Assembly (NCBI GenBank): GCA_009760855.2
Contig: WPIO01000021.1
Span: 2,954,001-3,018,000 of the forward strand
Direction: 5' to 3'
DNA from: Cristatella mucedo
Lineage: Eukaryota > Bryozoa > Phylactolaemata > Cristatellidae
Length of the DNA stretch: 64,000 nucleotides
This document shows, in pieces, positions 45,810 to 57,500 of this stretch; positions within the stretch are counted from its first letter, which is position 1, and every line of letters begins with the position of its first letter. The notes under the pieces are model-generated. The model did no database searches and was not told where the DNA came from. It saw only the letters and a program-made list of their open reading frames with translations. The position numbers and the translations under genes are program-made.

Positions 45810-48800
45810 CTGGTGGGCGATTCGAGCGAGGGGCGCGGCCAATGAGAAATAGGATCGGCCGTGTGCGGCCGAATAGGCTCATCAAGCTACGGCCGCAGCA
45901 CCATGTGGCCGAGACCAGGCCAGCACAGATCCGCAAGCGCACGAGCGGGCAAATGCACGAGGATGTCTGCGCGAGTTAGACATGCGCACGACTGACAGTC
46001 GATGGCAAATGCCAGCTATTGGCGGTTTTGATGAACGAGTCGTGCACCATGGCGGTGCCGAGTCTAAGGAGGCTAACCTTGAACACAACACGGGCCAGTA
46101 GCTGTGGATGCGGTTGCTGGCTCGACAGGAACTCGCAAATAACTTTGTTCATCACGTCCTGAATGGTAAAGAAATCGCTGAGCAGCGTCGGCAGTAGCTG
46201 TGCGACCACCTGTGCTTCGTGCGGGTAGCCTTTCCGGATCCTGAAATTGGCAAACAGGGGTCACCAGTGGCACTTCACTCGGATTGCCTGATTGGAAGGA
46301 GGCGTTTCAAGTTTCCAACCTGACCGCGTGACATGATATGATTAAAGTGCGATGCATAGAAAAAGGGCACGAGCTAGTGTCGTGTCAAGGCAGCAGCAGG
46401 CAGCGATTAGAGGCAGACGAGAAAAAGCAGTGGTGAGGCACGTTACTCTAAATCAGCGGCTCTCAACCCCTTTGGGGGTCGAACGACCCTTTCACAGGGG
46501 TCGCCTAAGACCATCGGAAAACATGCATTTCCAATTTTGCACGCAATAATTTTATGGTTGGGGGTCGCCACAACATGAGGAAGTGTATTAAAGAGTCGCA
46601 GCATTAGGAGGTTGAGAACCACTGCTCTAGATGGATGGGTGGGGGCATCTTATGGTTAGCAAGTGAGGTTGTGTGTGTGCTTGAGTGTGTGCAGTGAGTG
46701 CAGTGAGAGCCTGACCACTCGCCCGCTCGGTCATAGCAACTGGTCATCGAGGGGGATGTGCCCAGGATTAAGCCTAGGAAGGGTGAGAACTTGACCTTGC
46801 CCAGAGCAGCAACTCATCAGAGGCCAAAAGAGAGGGCCGGCTGGCCATGTAGCCTTCTCGGATAGAGCCAATGTGGGCGGCACTGCCCACCCCTTTGCTA
46901 CAAGTCTACGGGTGTACATATCATCGTGCCTGCGCATGGAGCCTCTGATCGAGAGAGGGCTACAGGTGCCTCTGTCGCATCGCCTGCACCTGATGCCACC
47001 ACATCCATACCAAGCCTCGTCAATCTAATCGAGGGAGTGATTAAAAGATGAGGATCATGCCTGCACAGATATGCTCGCAAGACAGATATGCCTGCACATA
47101 TGGAGACATGAATCAGGTGGGGGTGGAGTGGGGGTGGTGGTGGTGGGGTGGGTGGGGCCTCCGAGCAGGGGTGAAAGCGTGAATGAGCGCAGACACACAA
47201 TAACATTCGCGCACACATTAACATGCACACTCGCAGATAACCCACAGACATCCAAAATTGGCTCAGTTTATGTACGGCAAAGAAAACAACTGGCAAAATC
47301 AACCTCAAAACAAAGTTACCAGTAATCCCTGGTTATGCCTGTGCAAGCAGGTTAGTGCTACCAACCTGTCAAACAGCACAGTGATCTGCTCCATGCGCGC
47401 AACAATGTCTCCTTCACTTCCGGCAAATGGTGTGCCGTGTTGGCGCTCACCGGCGGTGACGTCTCCTGGCTGAGCTGGCTGAGAAGTTGGCTCTGCACGG
47501 AAGCAGCAGACCAGACAATGGCTAACGCACAACAAGGAAGGGGGGTGGGGCGAGTAAATCACATTAAGCCGGGGAAGAGGGATGGGTGGAGGGGACTGGT
47601 GGGTCGGCTGACGAGCTAGAACAAAAGGTGCTGCAGCCATCGGCATGTGGCAAAGCAAAAGAAAAAAGAAGCAAAGGCAGGCCTGAGACTGAACTGCCTC
47701 TCATTTACATAGCAGCAGAAGAGCCTTTGTAGCCACCGGCCCGGCTCTTGCAGCAGGCAATACAGATTTGCTGCAATCCACTCCAATCCACTCCAATCCA
47801 CGATCTGAGCTGCCATGCGGTTCGGCTGGACAGGGAGAGCTTACGATGGAAGGGCTTCGTGGGATGTTTTGGAGGGTGTGTGTTGGGGGTGAAGTCGCAG
47901 CAAGTGTCCGACGACCTCTGCATGCCATCACTTGCCTGAATACATGCAAGACAGTAGCAGCCTCAGGGCCATCAGAGCGTGCTGCGGGTGCCGCTGGCTC
48001 AGCCTGCAACAAACACGACGCTCGCGCAAGTGAGGCGCCCGTTCTCTATCCGTCGGCTAAAGGCTCCCATCCGTGCCTACGAATAGCCGAGCCCAGCAGG
48101 ACGGCTGCCGGCGGCGGTCAGGTCGGGCAGCAGGGCAAGCACGAGAAGCAGGTCTGAACGCAGCAGCGAGATGGGGCGAGCAAGTTCGAGAAATCGCTCG
48201 CTCGACGCTCCGTGCTCTGAGCCGATGTTCCAGCACAGGCTCCAGGTGCCCTCCTCGGTGCCGTGTGGCCGGCCGGAGGGGAGCAACATCCACGGGAAAA
48301 TAGGGAAAATGGGGCACGAGCGAGTCAAGGGGCAAGGTAGCTAGCGATTATCGCAGACCTTGCCACAGCACCGTCACACGGAGTTACAGCGCCATGTCAC
48401 GCTGCAGCGTGGTGCCACACGGGACGAGGGCGGCCTGCTTTCACCTGTCGCAGGCTGACTTTGCGAGCATGTCTCGCTCGTCTGCACTGAGAAAGCCCGG
48501 CGTGACGACGAGACGTTCGAGCGAGCCGACGAGCACACCGAGGATGGGAGCAGTCATGTTCTCCTCCTGAGCATTCATCTTCTTAACGGCAACCTTAGAA
48601 AGGAGAACCACTGACTCACCTACTAGCACCAGGCACTGCAGAGAGGCAGTTCGGCTTAAAAGAGAGGAACATTTCGCAGTAACAAACACAGTCCAACTGA
48701 GCATCCAGTGTAAGGAAGTCTGATCACTGAGACACAGACTTAGCCCACACTTGTTTACTTGCCGACGATCAGCGGTTTTCACCAGAGCGGTGAGCCTCGA

Positions 48801-51800
48801 TGGCACACTAGGTAAGGCAGTTGCTTATTACGACCTCGGTCCCGAGGTCGTGGGTTCGAATCCTGCTTCGGGCGATCCTATATTGCTGCTGCAAGCGGTG
48901 GTGATAGCTGTAAAGGCTCTTCTGTCACTACACAAATGAGGCTGTTAAATCAGCTAGAGCATCGAGGCATTCGGTACCGAGTCCTGCAGTTCAAAACTCT
49001 ATGTTTACGGATTCTCTGGCCGATGCCAGTTAGAAGTCTGTCTGCCGGGCACAGGCTGCAATCTTGGCAAGCAGTCACAATCCATCATGTGCTCTCACCG
49101 GAGCACCTCCGCATGCCATTGGTCGAGGGAAGGGGGTTAGAGAAAGTTTAGTGGCAGCCTGACTGGGTTTGGAGGACAAGTTACAGATTTCAGACGACCT
49201 CCCAGAAAGTGTTCAACGACTCTGAGTGGGAGGGGGACCGACTTATATTGAAGTACACCCAGGCAAGACCGTCTAAAAGTGCAACGCACGTGGCACTTTT
49301 GACGGGGGGGGGGGGGGTAGCTGAGGCTCAAGCTCAGTCAATCTGGCCGGCAGGCGTGGCCGACAGACCGCCGAGCGCAGCATCTTTGCTCGGGCCAAAC
49401 CGAGATGACATCTCTGTGGCCGCCTCGATGGTCGCGAGCATTTATCCAGCAGCTTCGGGTACTTCAAGCCAGTCCATCAGTTCACACTCCATCTCCTGGT
49501 ATGCTTGCAAGTGTGCGACCCTTCCCCCAGAAAGCGCCTTGTGGGGATATAGCTGCGTGCAACAACGTACCCCTCATGTCTTCTAAGACAGGCGTTTGCT
49601 TCAAACAGCTTCGGCACAGCCGACGGCTGATCACTGAGGTGTACAGCTCCCTAGCATCATACCGGGCCATGGTGGCAACGTCCCGATGGCCAGAAAATCT
49701 GACCTCGAGAAGCTTTAATTTAGGCTAGCACTCGAGAATCCAAGCCAAGCCAGCACAACGGAGCAGACTCTTTTTCAAGTCTGCCCGAGGCCAGGCTTGC
49801 TGTCAGGCAACCAAGCCGAGGACGAAACAGTTCAAGTATAACAGTACAGGGCCACACTGGCTACCTCCATCATCGCATTCACCATCGCACTCAAGGGTCG
49901 AGGCTTGGTTTTCATGCCATTCCTTGCAGATAGGCGTTACACGCTAGCTAGAAGTTCCTCATCTGCCAAGCATAACTGCGTGACCTCGCGCCAGGGTGCG
50001 CCCAATCGCCAGGGTGATGTAGCAGGCAAGGCCTGAGGTTGCTCCTGGCACTTCCTAAGCCACTCCAAGATTGCATCACAGATCCATTCTCAACCCTCGA
50101 TGTGACTGCAAGACAGAAACTTCTCACCCCATGTTGCGACCGCATATAAGCTTCGATGCACTATGCACATAGGCAGCTTAATTGGACATGTTTACTCGGA
50201 ATAGATGTGTTATGAAGACTTGGTCCCTACGTTGCTAAGTGGTGAGCAGCTTCGCCACTGCACTCTCCATCCAAGAGACGATGGCTATGAGGTCTCCCAC
50301 TCCAACAAAATCTTTCCCTTCGTGAGTGGCATTCATCCATTTAAAACTCCTAAAAACGTTGTTGCGATCACGCTACATGAAATCAACCAGGAAAACCTCT
50401 CCCATGCAGGCAAGCAGGTTCGATGAATGGCCGAGGCCAGGCGACACAAAGACATGCGATCCAAGCTGCCGAGCACAGCGGCTGATGACGACAGTCTGCA
50501 GATGGCAGAGCCCAAAAACGAGTCCAGAAAAGTAATCGCTGTGCTACTACAGGAACATTTGTCAATTCGACTCAAGCGTAACTATGCCTATGCATATGAA
50601 CGCAAGAGGCCCACCAAAAGTGCCAACGAAAGCGAGGGTGTGTCATCACATGACTGAAGAGATCGCCTGTCGTGCACACGGTGGGGCTTCACGCACGAGG
50701 CTTGATGCTCTCGCAGCCAAATCAGTGCACAGTCCTCGGGTGCTTGTATGCTCGCGTATGCCGGAGGAGGGCAACAACTTACAAGACTGCAAAAGCGGCA
50801 TGTCTAGGTAATAATAACAGTAATAATACAGCATACTATAACGTGAAGCACCTGCTATCGACATTTTGCTCCATCGAACTTCAAAAGTGGCACAACACAA
50901 TTTGGCACAGGTTTGAGAGTGTGTGAAACACCAGACTTAAAAAGGTGTGCAAAAATATTTAAATAAACTTGGAAGCAATCAGAACTAGTGGAATACAGAA
51001 GCTTTTAAGTCTAGCAAAGACGGTGGCGAGGCACAGAAACTTACTTCAATGGCCTGTGACCGCAGCTCGCTATCCTTCACGTGTTCCGGAAAAGTTTCGA
51101 GGACATAAAACACAGTGGACCATAGCACCAGCGAGTTGTCTTCACTAAAGATGATTGGCCTAAAAGCACACGATGTAATATATATCGAGGCTGGCTATAA
51201 AGGATGGTCACGGATTTGGCCGTGGCAGCAATAGGAAGGACATTGGTGACAACATAATAATAATGCATTTGTATAGGGCTCTCGGAGAACTAAATTCCTT
51301 TCTAGGCCCTTTACATATTCTGGAAAATAAGTACAACACTCACTCGGTTAGTTATAAAATGCGCAAGGTCAGCAAGCATTAGGACGCATGCGAAGGACAA
51401 CTCAATCGGACGAGCGAATACTCCGATTAACAGTCAGGTTTGTGTGCCTCTTTTTTTAAATGTCAAGTTAGAGAAAGACGTCAAGTCAGTTAAAAGTGAG
51501 TTCCAGGCTTTGGGAGCATTCAAATTGAAGGCATGGTTTCCAACCGATTTGAGGCTGATCTGAGGCACGACTAAACAAACTGAGGAAGAAGAGCAGGTGG
51601 TACGATGCGAAGCCTGATTAGGAAGTATTTCGGATAGGTATTCTGAAGCAAGAAATGACGCGACCTAAAAGTGAGTGACAGAGCCGTGAAGCCAATAAGT
51701 GCTTGATGTGGAGCCAGTGCAGTTGGATGAGAAGTAGTGTACTGCGGCAGCTTTGGCGTTTGTGATAGACAAGCTTAGCCACAGAGTCTTGCACCAACTG

Positions 51801-54438
51801 TAAGTGGTCTATCGCACAGGTAGGAAGACCTACGAGTAGTGAGTTACATATTTGTAGATGGGATGTCAAAAATGACATCAGCTTCACTGTGGTATTCTTA
51901 TATAAGCAGGCCAGGATTTTTGCAACGGTACGTAGCTGAAAGTAGGCACACGTGACTGAGGAGCTGATGTAGTCATCTAGAGAAAGGTCACTTTGGAACA
52001 TAACACCCAGCTGCATGCAGAAGCTACAAGAGATATGCTGGCCGAGCACATTTTGAGAGTGGCATTTCCAATTTCCCAGGAACACTAGGTTTTCCCATAG
52101 CTGGTAAGTTGGTTTTATTGTCTTTCAATTTGGGAAAGTCTGCTGCCATTCAATAATAATAATAATAATATTGCACTTGAAAAAGCGCCCTCAGAGAACT
52201 TAATCTCTTTCTAGGCGCTTTACATTTGCTGCAAAGTGATACGCAATAGAATAGTAAGTAAAATCATGCTTGAAAAACAAACAAAATGAATAACATGGTT
52301 AGGGGTTACATGCACTGGGTCAGCATGCAAATGTGGTTAGTGGCAGCATGAACAGTGTCAGCACGCATAAGCACATCGAGGACGAATCACAAGGACCCAC
52401 TAAATGCTGTCCTAAATAGGTATGTTTTTAAGTTTCTTTTAAATGTGGTCAGGTCAGGGGATGTTCTGATGCAGGTCGGGAGGGAGTTCCAGGCTGTGGG
52501 AGCATACGAGCTAAATGCACGGTCTCCAAAGGATTTAAGGTTTGTACGAGGTATTTCTAGACTGTTGGATTCCGAAAAGCGAGTGGTACGATGCTTTGCC
52601 TGATAGGGTAGTATATCTGAAAGATAGGTTGGAGCCATAGAATGAAGAGACCTAAAAGTGAGCGACAAAACCTTGAAGTCAATCCGTTGCTTGACTGGTA
52701 ACCAGTGCAGGTCGGCGAGAAGTGGAGTAATGTGACAACTGCGCAGCTCACGACAGACAAGCCTAGCTGCAGAGTTTTGCACCAGCTGCAATCGCCTGAT
52801 CGCACATGCTGGTAGGCCAGTAAGCAGTGAGTTGCAGAAGTCGAGACGAGATGTCACGAATGCATGGACCAACTTGGACGTGGTATCCTTATCTAAACAA
52901 GCCCTAATTTTAGCAATGTTATGAAGCTGAAAATAGGCTGATTTGACTGTGGAGCTGATGTGGTCGTCTAACGAGAGGTCGCTTTGGAATATGACACCTA
53001 GATTTCGAGCTGATGCAACTGGAGATATGCTGGCAGAGCCAATTTGACTCGTTTTGCTGACATTCAAGAAGGAATGTCAGCAAAACCTGCTGCACGGGAA
53101 TTAAGAGAGTTCGACATGCTGGATGGCAGGAAGGATGGAATGGAAGCACAAGCTTCTGTGGATCATCTGAATCACACTGACCAGCTGCAGGGAAGCAACC
53201 AACACACGGCACAGCCATTCATAAATATTCATTCAACAACACAAGATGCGTACTGGACTTCAGCACGACAGATGACAAGTGCGAAGCTGCACTGCATCCA
53301 GTGCCACCTTAGTGGCAAGCCCATCACGGTCGAGTCAAGCCTGGGAGGCTATGCGAGCGAGCACGACCTACGATCCGCACCCACAACGTGATGATCACAT
53401 CGGCAAGAGAGAGAGTATAAACTTGAAAAGAAGCAGACCATGCACTAATGTCTGCCATAAACCACAGGCCGTCTGGGCGAGGACACACAGCACGCTGAGT
53501 CAGTGGTGCTAACTCGTTAAGCACGCCAGCAAGTGTCTCGTTGTAGCATTCTATCAATGGCGACAGGTCGGAAGGGGGATTGAGCAGCAGCGGCGAAGAA
53601 GATATTTTCGCTCTGATAGCATCAGTGTAAAGGTTCTTGAGGTTTCGTAATTCATAGATAATTTTGGATGCGAAGGAGGGCACAGACTGTAGACTAAAAA
53701 GACTGAACGAGGTGTACAGATGAGCATAATTTGATAATAGTAGATGATAGCATACACTTGTGGGAGAATATTTGATCTACTGTCTGACCCTTGTTGTGAG
53801 TGGGGTCATGCAAATGAGCCACAACAGAAAATGAGTCAGTCAGTGCACGAAATTCGACACTTACGGCATCAGTTAAGTCGTCAAAAGGAATGTTAAACCA
53901 TCCATAACGAGGAAAGATCGATTTCTTACACAGAATAAAAATGAGATCACAGAAATCTGAGATAAAGGTGGACTTCATACCTGGGAGGGAGGGACGAATG
54001 ATTATTGCTACCACTGGCAGCTTGTTGTTGGAGGGACACGAGATTCGAAAGACTGCTTCAAAGGGACTGCACACGGTTTGAAATTGAGGGAGAAACGTGC
54101 GAATATGACGATTCATCCACCAGTTTTCCTTGATCTAGCATATGAAAGAATGAGAAACCTGTCTGTGTGGCATCGGTTATGGTCGGAAAGTTTGACAATT
54201 TCAGCCAGATCTCGATTAAGACGAGCAGGTCAAGACTGCCGTCCAAAATAATCTCATGCATTATTAAGGGTTTATTACACACTGAACAAGCATTCCAAAG
54301 GCAAGCGTTAAGATGGGACACCGGGGTTCTAGTAAGCCCGATGACCATTAAAGTTCCGAGTGATTCACAGCAGCTCTCTCTCTGTCTCACTGTCTCTCTG
54401 TCTCTGTCTCTCTCTCTCTGTCTCTCTCTCTCTGTCTC

Positions 54439-54521
<83 letters not shown>

Positions 54522-57500
54522 AGCCGATCGTGCAGGGTAGAACGAGACAATGCTCTTTGAATACCGAACACCGAACAAGCAGAGCTTCCGGCAACCGTGG
54601 TGGCAATGCCTAGGTTGTCCTTTGGAGAAACCCAATTCAAGGACCCTGGCAACAGCAATCCCATCAAGCAAAGCATTTGGATGACGATAGCAAAGTGATA
54701 ATAGGCATGCACGATTATACCTAATATACACGTTCATAGCAGTTGGCGAAACTAACGCTGCCATAATATGCATGTTCATAACAGTCGGCGATGCTGCCGG
54801 CTTTGTGGGTGCGGCTGTTAGCGGCTACATGCTCCTTGCGGATGTTACCACCAAACTTCTGGAATGCTTTTATGCAGCACCTGTAAAGTGCCTAGAGAGT
54901 AATTAAGTTCTCTGAGGGCACTATTCAAATGTATTATTATCATTATTATGTAAACAGGCACGTGCATTTCTTAAGGACTACGAACAAGAAACAGACCAGC
55001 TTTAAGCAATGAGCTTCCAGGCACTAATTTTTTCATCAAGTAGCCACTACCAATGCATGCCAAGAAACCATCCGGTCAATCCAGGGTGATTCTTCAGCCT
55101 TTTGCTCTCACACTAATGCCGGAACTGATACACACGACCTTTGCCTGGCATTAGCTGAACGTGAGTGCGAATGAGTCTATTAGTCAGAAGAGAATGACAA
55201 TTAGGTCGGATAGGGGACTATACAATCTGGTGGCTGCTCCGGCAAGCTTGCATGTATCTCTAGGTACACCGCATGAGTATCCGCGAGACAGAGGTTACCT
55301 GTCCAGAGCATCAAGCTGCTGGCGTGCACTCTCATTCACGACCGGTAGCAGCATTCGCACGATGTCTGGATCTCTGGTGCTGATGAGGTAGATGCTGCCG
55401 GTCAGGGCACTCATCTTAGTGGGAACGTGGTTACTTTTCAGTGCCTGCTCGATGACCTTGGTCAGCCTCTCCTTGCCTGCGCCATCCTGCACCAGAGAGA
55501 TGCATTCTATGATTTCTTCACAAGAATGCAACGAGTCATCAACAAAACTGAACAAAAACAAATGTAGCAAGTATCCCATTCTGGATCTACGCCCCCCGAA
55601 GCAAATGCCGACCTTACATACTTTTCTAGCAAGAAACGATCGAGCAGCAGATCTAGGCCCGCTAGAGGCCGGCAGCCTTTTCGCTTCAGTCGTTGGGCTG
55701 GCCCATTGAACGACAGAGAGACATTGTGTCTTCCACGTCTCCTACTTCTGATGAGCACTTACTCGAACACACCGGTCAGCAAACCCAACCGTGCCTGACG
55801 TGGACAGTCTGCTGAGGCTGCTTTGGCAGGCAAATGGTCGGCAGCCGGCTTTCTCTGCTTAGCTTTGTTGGTCGCTGCCAATTGGCCACGAAGGCCGGTT
55901 TCAACCGGTCGTCTGCAGGCAAGAGACAAAGCTGCGATTCGCACCAGCCTCGGTCCACGGGCAGCCTCGGTCCAAGGGCAGCCTCGGTCCAAGGGCAGCC
56001 TCGGTCCACGGGCAGCCTCGGTCCACGGGCAGCCTCGGTCCACGGGCAGCCTCGGTCCACGGGCAGCCTCGGTCCACGAGCAGCCTCGGTCCACGAGCAG
56101 CATCGCTCGGAAAGTAGGAGGAAGGCTTGCCGAGGCATCGCTGGGGGGGGGGAGTCTGCCCTCTCTTGACGATTGCCTGCATTTCCTCCACTCGCTGTGG
56201 TGTCACCCTAAGCTTATTGGAATTTTTGCCACTGACTCCACGTTCGACCACGGACAGCAAGCAGTGCGCATCCCTTCTCACACTGACCCCTCAAAATGCA
56301 AGCAAAGTTAGGCTCCGAATACGTGGAAAGCAAGCGCAATTTCGCAAAGGTACACAGACTGCACACAGCTCGTGCTTAAATACCAGCATGATCAGTTGTG
56401 CACTTACCTACGGACATATAAATTACTGATAAGGGAAAGCAACAGGGAGAGTCACAGCACTGCAGTGCTAACATTTGAATGCTTCGTGCATTCATGTGCA
56501 GCATCTATGGGCATGGGTGGCGAATCCATCACTTATGCTTGAAGAAGCTCAGTGCCTTTTACACTCAAAGCCGATCTATCCCATCACACCACAGTATAGT
56601 GTTGGCACAACAAGGTAGGAGACAGGAAGCTATTGCATCTTACAACAACAAGGCCTAGCACCTCAAATAAATTAAAAAACACATAAGGGGCTAGAGCTCT
56701 TTGAATATGCCATCTTTCTTAGTAAACTTAACCTTCAGCCTGCTAAGTAGATCAAGCAGGCTTGGGTTCCTTCGAACACTCCAGCTTGCTGCGGAATAGG
56801 AGCAGAGCAGTTAGAGAATAAATACAGCACTTGCACAATGTTCACCGGTCAAATGCACATTCTTATTACTAACTTCGGCAGCAGCAGCAGCACGTATAGA
56901 AGAGCTACAAACATGGTGACTGCTAGGCATGTGCAGGTGAAGAATTCAGAGGTAAACAGATGAATCAAACCCAAGGAAAAGTTCAAAGCCTTGCAAATAA
57001 AATCAGCTGGAATAGCAAGCGGACAAAAAAGTGGTTGCACAGCCTTCAGCGCTGTGACTAAACATGTATAATTATTATTATTCTTACTAAAAACTAGCTA
57101 CACCAGAAGGCTTGACTCGGTACCATCGCAGAGAAGTCTGCAGGCACATGTCAGCACATAACCTACCAGCTTCGATGACGACGAGGACATCACAGCAGCA
57201 GAAGACTTGGCAAGCCCGTGAATTATGTATTGGCCTGTCAATTCATCTTCTGCATAGTGGCTCTTCTGCAAGTTGCTAAACACATCGTACATCCACTCGT
57301 ACTGTCTGGTAGAGACGAAAAGATCGGATAAGATAGTCAACTGCAATGACAAGCGTACAAAGACACGGGTGCAGTCCAGCACACAGCACGGCTCGCGTAA
57401 CTGCACGACGTAAACGAACGTGACGAAGCGCGCGGCAAGCTACGAGAGCCCATACAAGTCGTGCACAACCCGCTGAGATGCACGGCGGGCAAGGGCAAAT

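Noticed and set aside
48057-48335. Minus-strand frame containing [20 protein letters not shown], upstream of the 48003 HTT exon
   Set aside because: It looks protein-like, but the exons on both sides join in phase without it and huntingtin has no extra segment at this point.
48851-48863. Possible tRNA gene (perfect box B)
   Set aside because: No cloverleaf or acceptor stem can be formed, and the same body sequence recurs at other loci, so it is a SINE head.
49405-49728. Candidate extra HTT or antisense exon
   Set aside because: Neither strand aligns with huntingtin, and the exons at 51045 and 48593 already join in phase 0.
55759-56311. Overlapping open frames with [16 protein letters not shown]-type repeats
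   Set aside because: Produced by the 17-bp minisatellite; open in several frames at once and inside an HTT intron.
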